A DNA stretch of 37,119 bases from Candidatus Polarisedimenticolia bacterium (GTDB lineage Bacteria > Acidobacteriota > Polarisedimenticolia > Gp22-AA2 > AA152): NCBI GenBank assembly GCA_035764505.1, contig DASTZC010000276.1, positions 1 through 37,119 of the forward strand. Direction: 5' to 3'. Numbering within the stretch: the first letter of the stretch is position 1; each line of letters opens with the position of its first letter. The notes beneath the pieces were generated by a model. That model saw only the letters and a program-made list of their open reading frames with translations, searched no databases and had not been told where the DNA came from. Both the position numbers and the translations under genes were made by a program. This document shows, piece after piece, positions 1-8,200 of the stretch.

Positions 1-873
1 GCGCGGGTCGGGCTCAACCAAGTGGAGAATTTCCTGCACTCGGACGCCTTCTTCACGCACGGTAACAGCGGCGGCCCCTTGGTCGACGTACAGGGGCTGG
101 TGCTCGGGGTCAACGACATGACCTACGGCGCCTTCAAGGCCCAGGGGTATTCCATCCCTTCGCGGATGGCTCGATGGGTGGTCGAGAGGATCCAGAAAGA
201 CGGTGCCTATCGCCGTGGGTTCGTCGGCCTCCAGGTCCGGCCGGCCGATGCGGAAAGCCTCAAGAAGTTCTCCCTCAAGCGGAATCGCGGACTGCTGGTG
301 GAATCGGTGCTCAAGGGAACCCCCGCGGAAGGGGCGGGCTTTCACGTCGGCGATCTCCTGTTCGGCATCAATGGCCGCGGTGCGACGGAGATGTACCTCC
401 TCCAGGAGGCGGTGTCGAGCGTGGGGCCGGATGCCCCGCTGACCTTCAACCTGGAGCGCGCCGGCGCCGAGACGACCCTGTCCGTGAAGACGGCGTTGCG
501 CCCCGCGACGCCCCGCATCGATCCGCTGAAGGACCTGGAGCGCTATCTGCAGGCGGAATTCGTCGAGGACCCGAGAGGGGGTCGGGTGGATCTGCGCATC
601 TTCAACAACTTCAGCATCGCGGGAAGCTACCACCTGGTGGACAACGAGAGGGTGCTGGACGTGCTCCCGGCCCAGGACTGGAAAGAGCAGCCGCTGAGGC
701 CCGAGGTCTTCAGAGCGCTGTCGCCCCATTCGGTGAAGAGCCTCGCGGATCTGCGGGAGGCGCTGGTGCGGATGTACCTGGGAGGGCGGATCGGCGTGGC
801 GCTGAACCTGAAGGCGCAGCAGCAACGTGTCGTCTCCGTCGTCATCGAGGAGAACTGGGCGGTCATTCTATGA
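1..873 (+). CDS. Trypsin-like serine protease with PDZ domain, C-terminal part
   Basis: The reading frame is open from the first base, so the true start lies upstream. The visible 290 residues begin just before the catalytic-serine block GNSGGPLVD, which matches HtrA/Deg-type proteases; the His and Asp of the triad must lie outside the window. After it come a PDZ domain (about residues 70-160, with a GLLVESVLKGTPAEGAGFHVGD core) and a second, weaker C-terminal domain of roughly 110 residues that I cannot name. The family degrades or refolds misfolded proteins in the cell envelope. The stop codon overlaps the start of the next gene by four bases, so the two are probably translationally coupled. 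This is the only one of the three neighbouring protease-like genes that keeps its catalytic serine. Confidence 0.85.
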   Translation, partial: ARVGLNQVENFLHSDAFFTHGNSGGPLVDVQGLVLGVNDMTYGAFKAQGYSIPSRMARWVVERIQKDGAYRRGFVGLQVRPADAESLKKFSLKRNRGLLVESVLKGTPAEGAGFHVGDLLFGINGRGATEMYLLQEAVSSVGPDAPLTFNLERAGAETTLSVKTALRPATPRIDPLKDLERYLQAEFVEDPRGGRVDLRIFNNFSIAGSYHLVDNERVLDVLPAQDWKEQPLRPEVFRALSPHSVKSLADLREALVRMYLGGRIGVALNLKAQQQRVVSVVIEENWAVIL

Positions 874-2429
874 AAAGCACACTCACCCGCGCGGCGCTGT
901 TGCTGGTGGTGGCGGCACTCCTGGCGGTGGGCGCCTCGGCGGCGCTCCCGGACCAGGGGCCGGCCGGGGTCGCCTCCGAGACCGTCTGTCCCCGGTGCGG
1001 CTACCGCTCCCAGGCCGGATGGCGTCACTGCGCCGCCTGCGGATGGGACCTCCGGGTCCTCGCCGGTGCCGAAGGCGCGGCGCGATTGCAGAAAGTCGGC
1101 GCCTCCGTGGTCGGCCTGATCCTGGTGAAGGAGCCGCCGAGCATTGAGGAAGCCTTCCCGCCACAACTGGTCCGGCAATTCTCCTCGGGGTTCCTGGCGC
1201 GCTACCTGCCGCGCCGCACCAAGCGGTTCGCGACCGCCTTTCCCTATTCCCGGCCGGGGCTGTATGTCACCAGCGCGCGGGCCCTCGAATGGGTCGAGGT
1301 GGCCGACGTCCGCACCTACAACAACAGGATTGTGTCCGCACAAATCCTGGGATACGACCTTCCCTCGGGCATCGGAGTGTTGCAGGCCAACGTTCCCGAC
1401 GCCCTCCCGCTGGCGGCGTCGGAATTGGTCCCGGGAGAGCTGGATCCCGCATGGGCCATCTGCTATCCCGTCGCCGTGGGAGATGGAACGGTCGACTACC
1501 TCCCGGAGGCTTTCCATCGCGGCCGAATCTCTGCCGTGGAGCAGGACGGAACCAACCTGATCGCCTTCGAGCACCTGCTGCGGACCGACCACACGCTCGA
1601 GGAGGGGTGCCAGGGTGGACCGCTGCTCGACGCTTACGGCGCGGCGGCTGGCATGGTGCTCAGCTCCCCCGATCCCGGAATCAACTTCGCGGTTCCGGCG
1701 GCGGATCTGAAGGGAATGGTCGAGCTGCTGGCCGAGAAGAAGAAGGCGGAGCGCCCGTATTTCGGCGTCGGGCTGGTGAAGATGGACGAACGGCGGCGGG
1801 CGCGCTTCGACCTTCCACCGGACACGATGCTTCCCGTGGTCTCGTACCTCGTTCCCGGCTCGCCCGCGGAAAAGGCCGGAGTGCAGCCCGGCGATCTCCT
1901 CGGGGGCGTCGGCAGTGAAGCGGTCCACAGCGTGGCCGGAGCGGGATCCTTGCTCCTGCGCTCGGTCCCGGGAACCGCCGTGTCCTTGAAGCTGATGCGC
2001 CGCGGCAAGGAGATGACGCTCGCCGTGAATCCGACTCCCAGACCGGCGAAGATCCTGCTCGCTCCCGCCGACGAGATCCAGGAAGGGTTGCAGGCCAACC
2101 TGGTGGAAGTCGACACCGGGTCCACGTCGCAGCAGGGGCTCCGCTTCCAGAACCTGGTGCGTGGCGGCCGCGGGGAGAAGGAGGGCTTCCATGAAGGCGA
2201 CCTGTTGATTTCGGTCGACGGCAAAGGAGTTCGCCACCTCGAGACCCTCAACCAGATTGTGAGGGGCGGCAACGTCCACATCTTCGGGGAAAAGAGTGCG
2301 GCGGCAGGGCCGCCGCGGCTGGCGACCTATGCCATGCAGCTCAGCGTGAAGACCGCGGAGAAGGGAGAAAAGGAGGAGCGCTATTATTGGAACCTCTTTC
2401 CCGACGTCCTTTCAGCCCCCGTCTACTGA
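870..2429 (+). CDS. Exported zinc-ribbon, trypsin-fold pseudoprotease with two PDZ domains
   Basis: 519 residues, starting at the ATG inside the previous stop (ATGA). Residues 1-25 form a signal peptide. A double-CxxC zinc ribbon follows (Cys40, Cys43, Cys54, Cys57), then a trypsin/HtrA-like domain (about 75-290) and two PDZ modules (about 295-390 and 400-490). Aligning by eye with the HtrA blocks TNAHVV, SDLAVL and GNSGGP gives TSARAL, SGIGVL and GCQGGP: His becomes Arg137, Asp becomes Gly167 and Ser becomes Gln248. All three triad residues are therefore gone while the fold motifs remain. I infer a non-catalytic binding or regulatory partner of the upstream protease. A zinc ribbon directly behind a signal peptide is unusual, since such ribbons are mostly cytoplasmic. 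The N-terminal helix could instead act as a membrane anchor. Confidence 0.85.
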   Translation: MKSTLTRAALLLVVAALLAVGASAALPDQGPAGVASETVCPRCGYRSQAGWRHCAACGWDLRVLAGAEGAARLQKVGASVVGLILVKEPPSIEEAFPPQLVRQFSSGFLARYLPRRTKRFATAFPYSRPGLYVTSARALEWVEVADVRTYNNRIVSAQILGYDLPSGIGVLQANVPDALPLAASELVPGELDPAWAICYPVAVGDGTVDYLPEAFHRGRISAVEQDGTNLIAFEHLLRTDHTLEEGCQGGPLLDAYGAAAGMVLSSPDPGINFAVPAADLKGMVELLAEKKKAERPYFGVGLVKMDERRRARFDLPPDTMLPVVSYLVPGSPAEKAGVQPGDLLGGVGSEAVHSVAGAGSLLLRSVPGTAVSLKLMRRGKEMTLAVNPTPRPAKILLAPADEIQEGLQANLVEVDTGSTSQQGLRFQNLVRGGRGEKEGFHEGDLLISVDGKGVRHLETLNQIVRGGNVHIFGEKSAAAGPPRLATYAMQLSVKTAEKGEKEERYYWNLFPDVLSAPVY

Positions 2430-2439
2430 GGAGGCAGGA

Positions 2440-3951
2440 GTGAACCTTCCAGCGCTTTGTCCTGGGACGAAACGATCCAGAAGCTCGAGCTCCCGGGCCT
2501 GGATTGCCGCGCTGCTGATTCTCCTCATGGGCACCGCGATCTCCTGGAGCCAGGCGCCGCATTGCCCGAAGTGCGGCGCCGAGGTGGAGACAGGAGATTC
2601 GTACTGCTCGCAGTGCGGCGCGAAACTGGAGGGAATCGCCGCGGCCGCGGGCACCGCCGCACCCCAGCCCAGGGAATCGCTGATCCAGGTCGTGGCCATC
2701 CACGACCGAGAGGCCACTTCCGTGTACGAGGCGATGGCCAACGGCGCCACCGTACGCGTGGACTCGCTGCTTGGCAGCGGGTTTTCTCTGGGCGGAGGCG
2801 AGTTTCTGTCGGATGCTTCCCTCCTGATGGGAGCGCGCGAGATCCGGATACGGGACGCGCGCGGGAGAACGGGATCGGCGCGAATCACGGCCCTGGATCC
2901 TCTCGTCGGCGTGGGACTGCTGTCGTCGGATCTCAACGACATCCCTCCGCTGGCGCGCCGTCAGGCGGAGCCGATGCGCGAGGGAGAAGAGCTGCTGGCC
3001 CTCGGCTACACGTCGGCGAGCGGCATGGCCCCGGCGGTGACAAGCACGCCGGGCGTGGTGAGCGGACTGCATCGATCCGGATTCGGGATCCATCCGGTCG
3101 AGGACTACCTGCAGAGCGATGTCTCGCTGCCCCGCGGGTTCGCGGGCGGCCCCGGGGTCGATGCGCAGGGCCGGCTGGCGGGCATGTGCACCGCCATGCA
3201 GTTCGGACAGAATTTGATGCAGGGGATGACGGGTATCGGATTGCTGATCCCGGCGGAATGGCTGGACCGCAGCCTGGCCTGGATGCGGGCCGGCTCTCCT
3301 CCTCGAGTCTGGATAGGCGCCCACGTGGAGCCGGCCGATTCCGACTCCCGGAAACTCTTCTCTTTGGGTCCCAACATCCGCTGGGTCGTGGAGGATGTCT
3401 TCCCCGACAGCCCCGCCCAGCAGGCGGGAATGCGACGTGGAGATGGGCTTTCGAAGGTACACGGAGAGGTCCTGACCACCCTGGCTGTCGTACAATCAAT
3501 CCTGCTGCAGGCTGCCGCCGGAGACAAATGGGTCGTCGAAGTCCAGCGCGAAGGGAAGGCCGTGCCGATCGATCTGGTCCTGGCACGGCGGCCCGACCGC
3601 CCGCGTCTGACGGGTCGTGACGCTCTGCGGCTGTACGGCGGCTTCGAGATCCAGCCTGAGAGCGACTCGCGTCTGGTGATCTCGCGGGTCCAGGCCGGTA
3701 GCGAAGCATCGGACAGCAAGCTGCAGCCGGGCGATGCGCTGGCTTCCTTCTTCACCAAGAAGGACATGGAGCATGTGGAGCGCTCCGACGCACGCTGGAG
3801 AAGCGTCAAGGATCTGGGCGATCTGGAGACGCAGATCCAGCGGGCCTATTCCGATCTCGATTTCTTCCTCGGGTTGCGGTTCCGATGCAAGGACGGCGAG
3901 AAGCGGACCCTTTTCCTGTACCAGATGTTGACGGCTACGAACGCGCTATGA
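2440..3951 (+). CDS. Second exported zinc-ribbon, trypsin-fold pseudoprotease with PDZ domain
   Basis: 503 residues from a GTG at 2440, ten bases after the previous gene, preceded by GAGGCAGGA. It repeats the layout of its upstream neighbour: basic N-terminus, hydrophobic export segment (about 20-38), double-CxxC ribbon (Cys42, Cys45, Cys56, Cys59), a trypsin-like domain and a PDZ domain (about 295-390), then a second PDZ-like region. The HtrA blocks align clearly but read SDASLL, VGVGLL and GFAGGP, so His is Ser127, Asp is Gly157 and Ser is Ala235. The context YLQSDVSLPRGFAGGPGVDA mirrors the normal catalytic-serine region, so the loss is not an alignment slip. It is probably a paralogue from tandem duplication and a likely scaffold or sensor. 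The stop overlaps the next gene's ATG. Confidence 0.83.
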   Translation: MNLPALCPGTKRSRSSSSRAWIAALLILLMGTAISWSQAPHCPKCGAEVETGDSYCSQCGAKLEGIAAAAGTAAPQPRESLIQVVAIHDREATSVYEAMANGATVRVDSLLGSGFSLGGGEFLSDASLLMGAREIRIRDARGRTGSARITALDPLVGVGLLSSDLNDIPPLARRQAEPMREGEELLALGYTSASGMAPAVTSTPGVVSGLHRSGFGIHPVEDYLQSDVSLPRGFAGGPGVDAQGRLAGMCTAMQFGQNLMQGMTGIGLLIPAEWLDRSLAWMRAGSPPRVWIGAHVEPADSDSRKLFSLGPNIRWVVEDVFPDSPAQQAGMRRGDGLSKVHGEVLTTLAVVQSILLQAAAGDKWVVEVQREGKAVPIDLVLARRPDRPRLTGRDALRLYGGFEIQPESDSRLVISRVQAGSEASDSKLQPGDALASFFTKKDMEHVERSDARWRSVKDLGDLETQIQRAYSDLDFFLGLRFRCKDGEKRTLFLYQMLTATNAL

Positions 3952-6605
3952 TTGGCCAGGGAGCTCCCGTGACGGCTCGACGCCTTCCGCACAGGATCGT
4001 GATTCTCGCGGCACTTTTGGCCACGGGCACGTCGCTGTCCGGCGCGGCGGTCAAGACCAGCGCCCACTCGGGCGGCTGGAACAAACATTCCACCTGGGTG
4101 GGCGGCGCCGTGCCTCTCCCATCCGACGAGGTGGTGATCGCCTCCGGGCACCGCGTCGTTTTCACCCAGTTTGCCAACGGCGTCGACGAATGCGCCCGGC
4201 TCGTGGTTGAGAGCGGGGGCGAGATGGTGATTTCGGGAAACCGGGTGGTGTTCGAGATGGGCGGCAACGGCGTGGGAGTAGCGGGCGGCGTCGACATTTC
4301 CGGCCGGATGAGCCTCATCGGCGGCGTCACCCTGAGCCTGCGTCCCGACGGCAACGCCACGGCGGCGGAGGACGGCGTGCGGGTGCGCGCCGGCGGGCTG
4401 CTCCAGGTCAAGGGAGATATCCTGCATCAGGGGACGGTGGCTTCGGTCATCGCCGATGACGGAACGTCGGACATCTACCTCACCGATCCCTCGCTGCCGT
4501 CGCTGGTCTACAGTCCGGAGTTGCGGGTCGCCTGGCGCTCGGGGCAGCGCAAGGGGCGCTGGTACGATCTGACGTCTTTGTCGGGGAGCACCTTGCTGCT
4601 CGACTACGACAGCCGCAGCAACGCGCAGCGCACCGGACAGCCCGACTACCGGACAGGCCTGGCGTCGGTGTCGGGGAAGAACGTGACCGGGTCCGGGACC
4701 TTATGGAACAACGCGCTCGCGGCGGGCTCCTGGTTCTGGTGTGATGCCGACGGGATCGGGACCAGGGTCCGCGTCGAGAAAGTGGTGTCCGCGACGTCGC
4801 TCGTCCTGGCCTTCGCGATACCGGGCTCGGCCTGCTTGTCACCCGGCGCCTACACGCTGCGCGACGAGAACCAGCCCTATCCGGCCTCCGACGTATCCGA
4901 GAAGGTGGGCGTCGGCGACCAGTACCAGATCCTCCGCCCGGCCGTGATACGCGGCGCCGGAGCCTCGGACACCGATTTCGACCATCAGATCTTCGTCCGC
5001 GTGGAGCCCGGCGCAGGCTATGACTTCGAGGCGGCTTCCTTCGAATCGGTCGGCAAGGAAGCCTGGGCCACGGGAAGCGGCAGCGGCATTTATATCCAGG
5101 GCTACACGGGAGGCGGCGCATCGACCGGGATCTTCGACACGGTGGAGATCTATCGTTACGCCGGCGAGGCGGCGATCGAATGGGAGGACTCGACGCGCTT
5201 CGATGTCGACTGGCTCTTCCTGCACTGGGCGCATCCGATGATCACGGCGCGAAACGAAGGACACGGCCTGAAGATCGAGCATACACGACCGGAGCTCTCC
5301 GCCGACGACGTGCACGTCCGCAACGCCCGCTTCGATCGGACGAATGACGATTTTGTCTGGTGGTCCTCGAAAGCCGGGGGGAGCTCCGGGGTCTACGACA
5401 GCATCGGCAAGTACTGCCCGAACACCGCCTCCGGCGACTCGTGCGACGCGGTCGATACCCTCGATCAGGTCGGAAGCCCCGGAGGGCAGCTGCGCATCGA
5501 GCACAACCTCTTCGCCAACATCGGCGCGGACGATGGCGGTTCCTGCCTGCAGGTCGCCTCGATCGGCAGCGGCGCCACACCGGCCTGGACCGGCCAGGGC
5601 TGGGTGGCGCGCGACAACGTCTGCCTCAACCTGCAAAGCACTTCCTGCTTCATCACGATCGGGTCTACGCGCACCTGGGACCGGGAGAGCATCTGGGCCG
5701 TTAATAACGTGTGCGTCAGCGTGTTGGGCAACGGCATGGAAGCGATTCCGCGCGCCTTCCAGAACGAGATTCTGCAGTTCGGGCTGGTCCGCAACATGGC
5801 GGCGGACGGCATCCGGGATGCCTACCAGGCGCGTGGCAACATCGTGCGCGGCGCCGACCGCCGAAGCATCGACACCTCCTTCTTTCCGCGCGGCATTTCC
5901 GTGGGGGTCGGATTGCCTAACCACTCCGCCTGGATGGGCACCGGCTGGTCGGTCACCGACAATGCGGTGCTGGTTTCGGGGCTCGGCATGATGGTCCTTT
6001 CATGGTCGTCGGCCGCCTATCCTTCGACCCAGGATGGCTTCCTCCTCCACAATCTTTTCATGCGTCCGCCGCGTGATAACCCCGCTATCCAGATGACCGG
6101 CCTCTTCGACGCGCATGTGGAGCCCGCCGCCGCGCGCATCAACATCACCGACAATATCTTCGAGGCCATGGGAGCGATGATGTGGAAGGCCGGCGTGGGC
6201 TACGGGAATTCGATGTTGGATTTCCTGAACTACAGTCTGGTCAACAGGCTCTCCGGCTCGGGAGCCGACTGGATTGGATCTCTGACGTCGATTTCCCAGG
6301 TCAGCGGGACGACCGGCCTCCAGGGAACCAGCAGCATGGGCCTGGAGATCCTGCCGGGCACGGCGGCATGGCTGGCACCGACCAGCGACGGCTCCCGGAT
6401 CGGCCCGCGCTATGCCGGGACAGACCCGGCCCGGCTTCCGAGCGTTCCCGCCGAGCTCTTCCTGCCGGTCGATCCCGACCACGACGATCTCGACTCCGAT
6501 GGCGACGCTTTGATCGACCGGTGGGACAACTGTCCTGCAGTGCCGAATCCCGGATGGGCCGATTCCGACGGCGACGGGATCGGGGATGCCTGCGATCCAA
6601 GCTGA
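3948..6605 (+). CDS. Secreted G8/parallel-beta-helix protein with thrombospondin type 3 calcium-binding tail
   Basis: 885 residues from the ATG that overlaps the previous stop; a GTG eight codons later is an alternative start. Residues 1-35 are an export signal (hydrophobic run RIVILAALLATGTSLSGAA). The N-terminal part has GGWNKHSTWVGGAVPLPSDEVVIASGHRVVF, split here into the motifs W-x-GG-x-P and V-I-A-S-G-H, typical of G8-like carbohydrate-associated domains. The middle 600 residues show the repetitive short-strand pattern with asparagines (DNVCLN, VNNVCV, TDNIFE) expected of a right-handed parallel beta-helix. The last 45 residues carry DxDxDG repeats and a Cys pair (NCPAVPNP, DACDPS), the thrombospondin type 3 calcium-binding signature. 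I expect a surface or secreted polysaccharide-binding or lyase-like protein; no catalytic residue can be assigned. Confidence 0.75.
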   Translation: MIGQGAPVTARRLPHRIVILAALLATGTSLSGAAVKTSAHSGGWNKHSTWVGGAVPLPSDEVVIASGHRVVFTQFANGVDECARLVVESGGEMVISGNRVVFEMGGNGVGVAGGVDISGRMSLIGGVTLSLRPDGNATAAEDGVRVRAGGLLQVKGDILHQGTVASVIADDGTSDIYLTDPSLPSLVYSPELRVAWRSGQRKGRWYDLTSLSGSTLLLDYDSRSNAQRTGQPDYRTGLASVSGKNVTGSGTLWNNALAAGSWFWCDADGIGTRVRVEKVVSATSLVLAFAIPGSACLSPGAYTLRDENQPYPASDVSEKVGVGDQYQILRPAVIRGAGASDTDFDHQIFVRVEPGAGYDFEAASFESVGKEAWATGSGSGIYIQGYTGGGASTGIFDTVEIYRYAGEAAIEWEDSTRFDVDWLFLHWAHPMITARNEGHGLKIEHTRPELSADDVHVRNARFDRTNDDFVWWSSKAGGSSGVYDSIGKYCPNTASGDSCDAVDTLDQVGSPGGQLRIEHNLFANIGADDGGSCLQVASIGSGATPAWTGQGWVARDNVCLNLQSTSCFITIGSTRTWDRESIWAVNNVCVSVLGNGMEAIPRAFQNEILQFGLVRNMAADGIRDAYQARGNIVRGADRRSIDTSFFPRGISVGVGLPNHSAWMGTGWSVTDNAVLVSGLGMMVLSWSSAAYPSTQDGFLLHNLFMRPPRDNPAIQMTGLFDAHVEPAAARINITDNIFEAMGAMMWKAGVGYGNSMLDFLNYSLVNRLSGSGADWIGSLTSISQVSGTTGLQGTSSMGLEILPGTAAWLAPTSDGSRIGPRYAGTDPARLPSVPAELFLPVDPDHDDLDSDGDALIDRWDNCPAVPNPGWADSDGDGIGDACDPS

Positions 6606-6611
6606 GGAAGG

Positions 6612-7094
6612 ATGCCGCGCGACTCCAGCACGTTGCGAGTGGGCTCGTCCGCGCCCGATTTCACGCTGCGCACCGCGGAAGGGGAAGCCTTCACGCTGCG
6701 CGACGCCGGCGGCCCGCTGGCGCTCATCTTCATCCGGGGCACCTGGTGACCCAACTGCCGCAGGCAGCTGGCTCAGTTGGAGCCGGCGGAAGCGGAGTTC
6801 GCCGGGCGGCGCGCCAGGCTGTGGATGGTCGCGGCGCAGAAACCCTCGGGGCTGTCGGACCCGCGCGGGCTCCTGAGCAAGCCACGGTGGTTCCCGATCC
6901 TGCTCGATTCGGATCGCGGTGTAACGAAGGCGTACGGTGTCTATCACGCCTTGTCGGTGGACGCCTACCGCATCGCCCGGCCCTCGGCCTTCGTGATCGG
7001 AAAGGATCGCCGCATTTCCTTCATCTTCGTCTCTTCCAATCAGTGGGAGCGCGTCCCCCTGGCCGATCTCCTCGCCGCGCTGGAGGGCGCTTGA
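6612..7094 (+). CDS. Peroxiredoxin/redoxin-family protein with in-frame TGA (probable selenocysteine, Sec46)
   Basis: 160 residues if the TGA at 6747-6749 is read through as selenocysteine. The ATG at 6612 follows GAGGAAGG. Translation upstream of the TGA gives VGSSAPDFTLRTAEGE and LALIFIRGTW; downstream in the same frame it continues PNCRRQLAQLEP to a normal stop at 7094. In AhpC/TSA-type redoxins this block is RGxWCPxCRRQL, so the TGA sits exactly on the peroxidatic/first cysteine and makes a UxxC motif (Sec46, Pro47, Asn48, Cys49). No frameshift is needed and the rest of the thioredoxin fold is intact (SAFVIGKDRRISFIFVS). There is no signal peptide, so it should be a cytoplasmic thiol peroxidase or oxidoreductase. 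A sequencing error or true nonsense mutation is the alternative. The downstream M42-like gene starts inside this stop (TTGA). Confidence 0.82.
6751..6780 (+). promoter_or_regulatory. Candidate bacterial SECIS hairpin for Sec46
   Basis: Starting two bases after the TGA (6747-6749), CCAACTG (6751-6757) is perfectly complementary to CAGTTGG (6774-6780). Inside, GCC can alternatively pair with GGC (6757-6759 with 6770-6772), leaving an apical loop CAGGCAGC with a GG at 6763-6764, about 14 bases after the TGA. Bacterial SECIS elements lie directly behind the UGA inside the coding sequence and present a G in a small apical loop to SelB. A competing local fold, CTGCC-GCA-GGCAG (6755-6767), also exists, so the precise structure is uncertain. 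Confidence 0.55.
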
Positions 7095-8200
7095 GGTCGC
7101 TGCGTCGCTTTCTCCCGACAGCGCTGGCCTGCTTCTGCCTCGTCTCTTCTTTGCAATCCCAGGACCTCGAGTCGCTGCGTGCGCTGATTCGCGCCCAGGG
7201 CGTCTCGGGGCGCGAAGCGAATGTGCGCGACGCGATCCAGTCACGCCTTCCGGCGGGACGCCGCGCGGAAGTGGACAATCTCGGGAACCTGGTGCTCGTC
7301 CTGGGAAGCGGCCGGCCGGTGAGGCTCGTCATGGCGGCGATGGACGAAGCTGGCTTCGTCGTGACGCAGATACGCCCGGATGGCTACTTGCGCGTGCGAC
7401 GTCCCGCCCGGGAGCCGCTGCCGCCCCGCTTCAACGCCTATTTCGTCGGACAGCCCCTGCTCATCGGCGCCGCCGAGGGGCGGGATCCCATTCCCGCGGC
7501 CGGCGCGATCCTGTCGACGCACCTGCAGCGGGGCCGCGCCGATAACGCGGCCCCGGCCCCGCCGCCGCGCGACGAGGATCTCCTGGTGGATGCCGGGGCG
7601 CGCAGCGAGGCCGAAGCGAAGGCGGCGGGCATCCGTCTGCTGGCGCCCGTGACCCTGGAGAAAGACCTGGCGGTGCTGGGGGGAGGCATGGTGGCGGGAT
7701 TCGCGATGGACGGCCGCGCCGGCTGCGAGGTGCTGCTGCAGCTGGCACGCAATGTCACACCGCCGAAAGAGGGATCGCTCGTCCTGGCCTGGGCGGCGCA
7801 GAGCTGGTCGGGGGAGCGGGGGGCCCAGCGGCTGGCGAAGCGCTTCGAGGCGGACGAGGTCCTCGTTCTGGATTTCTACTCCGCCGCCGCGGCGGATGAG
7901 ACCGGGAAGCCGCCGGGCGGCCGGGCGGGGCGCGGTCCCTTCCTGGCCGATTCCCCCGAGAAGGACGCGGCCTCCCGCGCCCTGCGCGCCGGGATTCGCG
8001 CGAAAGCCCATGCCCTCGGCATTCCTCTCCAGAGTGTCCGTTTCCCTTCCACCCATGATGGCAAGCCCTTCGCGGGGCGCCCCCTGGCGGTCCTCGGCGT
8101 CCCGGTCCGCTTTCCGGGAACTCCGGTGGAGACGGTGTCGCTCGACGATCTCGACACGCTCATCCGGCTGATGGACGCTTATCTCGAGTCGCTGCGGTGA
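7091..8200 (+). CDS. M42-family peptidase homologue, catalytically degenerate, exported
   Basis: 369 residues from a TTG at 7091 that overlaps the selenoprotein stop; no better start keeps the signal peptide (residues 1-23). The fold matches glutamyl aminopeptidase/M42 proteins and aligns along its length with the next gene. Comparison shows loss of essential positions: the first metal-binding His of AHMDE is Ala83 (AAMDE), the catalytic/ligand pair EE of VQEEIG is Ser238-Trp239, and the last ligand His of HSPVE is Gly343. Asp207 (MDGRAG) and Asp261 remain. I infer an inactive paralogue, perhaps a partner subunit in the large tetrahedral assemblies formed by this family. It is not an obvious pseudogene, as the frame is intact and packed between overlapping neighbours. 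Confidence 0.78.
   Translation: MRSLRRFLPTALACFCLVSSLQSQDLESLRALIRAQGVSGREANVRDAIQSRLPAGRRAEVDNLGNLVLVLGSGRPVRLVMAAMDEAGFVVTQIRPDGYLRVRRPAREPLPPRFNAYFVGQPLLIGAAEGRDPIPAAGAILSTHLQRGRADNAAPAPPPRDEDLLVDAGARSEAEAKAAGIRLLAPVTLEKDLAVLGGGMVAGFAMDGRAGCEVLLQLARNVTPPKEGSLVLAWAAQSWSGERGAQRLAKRFEADEVLVLDFYSAAAADETGKPPGGRAGRGPFLADSPEKDAASRALRAGIRAKAHALGIPLQSVRFPSTHDGKPFAGRPLAVLGVPVRFPGTPVETVSLDDLDTLIRLMDAYLESLR

Noticed and set aside
174-869. Upstream extension of the zinc-ribbon gene frame
   Set aside because: The extension is Arg/Gly-rich nonsense that overlaps the real protease frame; the signal peptide begins exactly at ATG 870.
627-2279. Long open frame on the minus strand opposite the first pseudoprotease
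   Set aside because: Typical shadow of a GC-rich gene: no domain sense, biased composition, and the plus-strand frame encodes recognisable domains. The same applies to the long antisense frames at 2341-3495, 4839-5924, 6000-7244, 14147-16159, 15828-17576, 19163-20989, 25733-27367 and 33045-34760, and to the plus-strand frames at 10995-11888, 11967-12839, 12427-13836 and 21159-22451.
6182-7090. Single long frame joining beta-helix, redoxin and M42 regions
   Set aside because: It is out of frame with both the beta-helix and redoxin genes; only its part after 7091 encodes the M42-like protein.
6777-7094. Short redoxin gene starting after the TGA
   Set aside because: It would lack the first beta strand and the catalytic motif, and has no ribosome site; read-through of the TGA explains the whole fold better.
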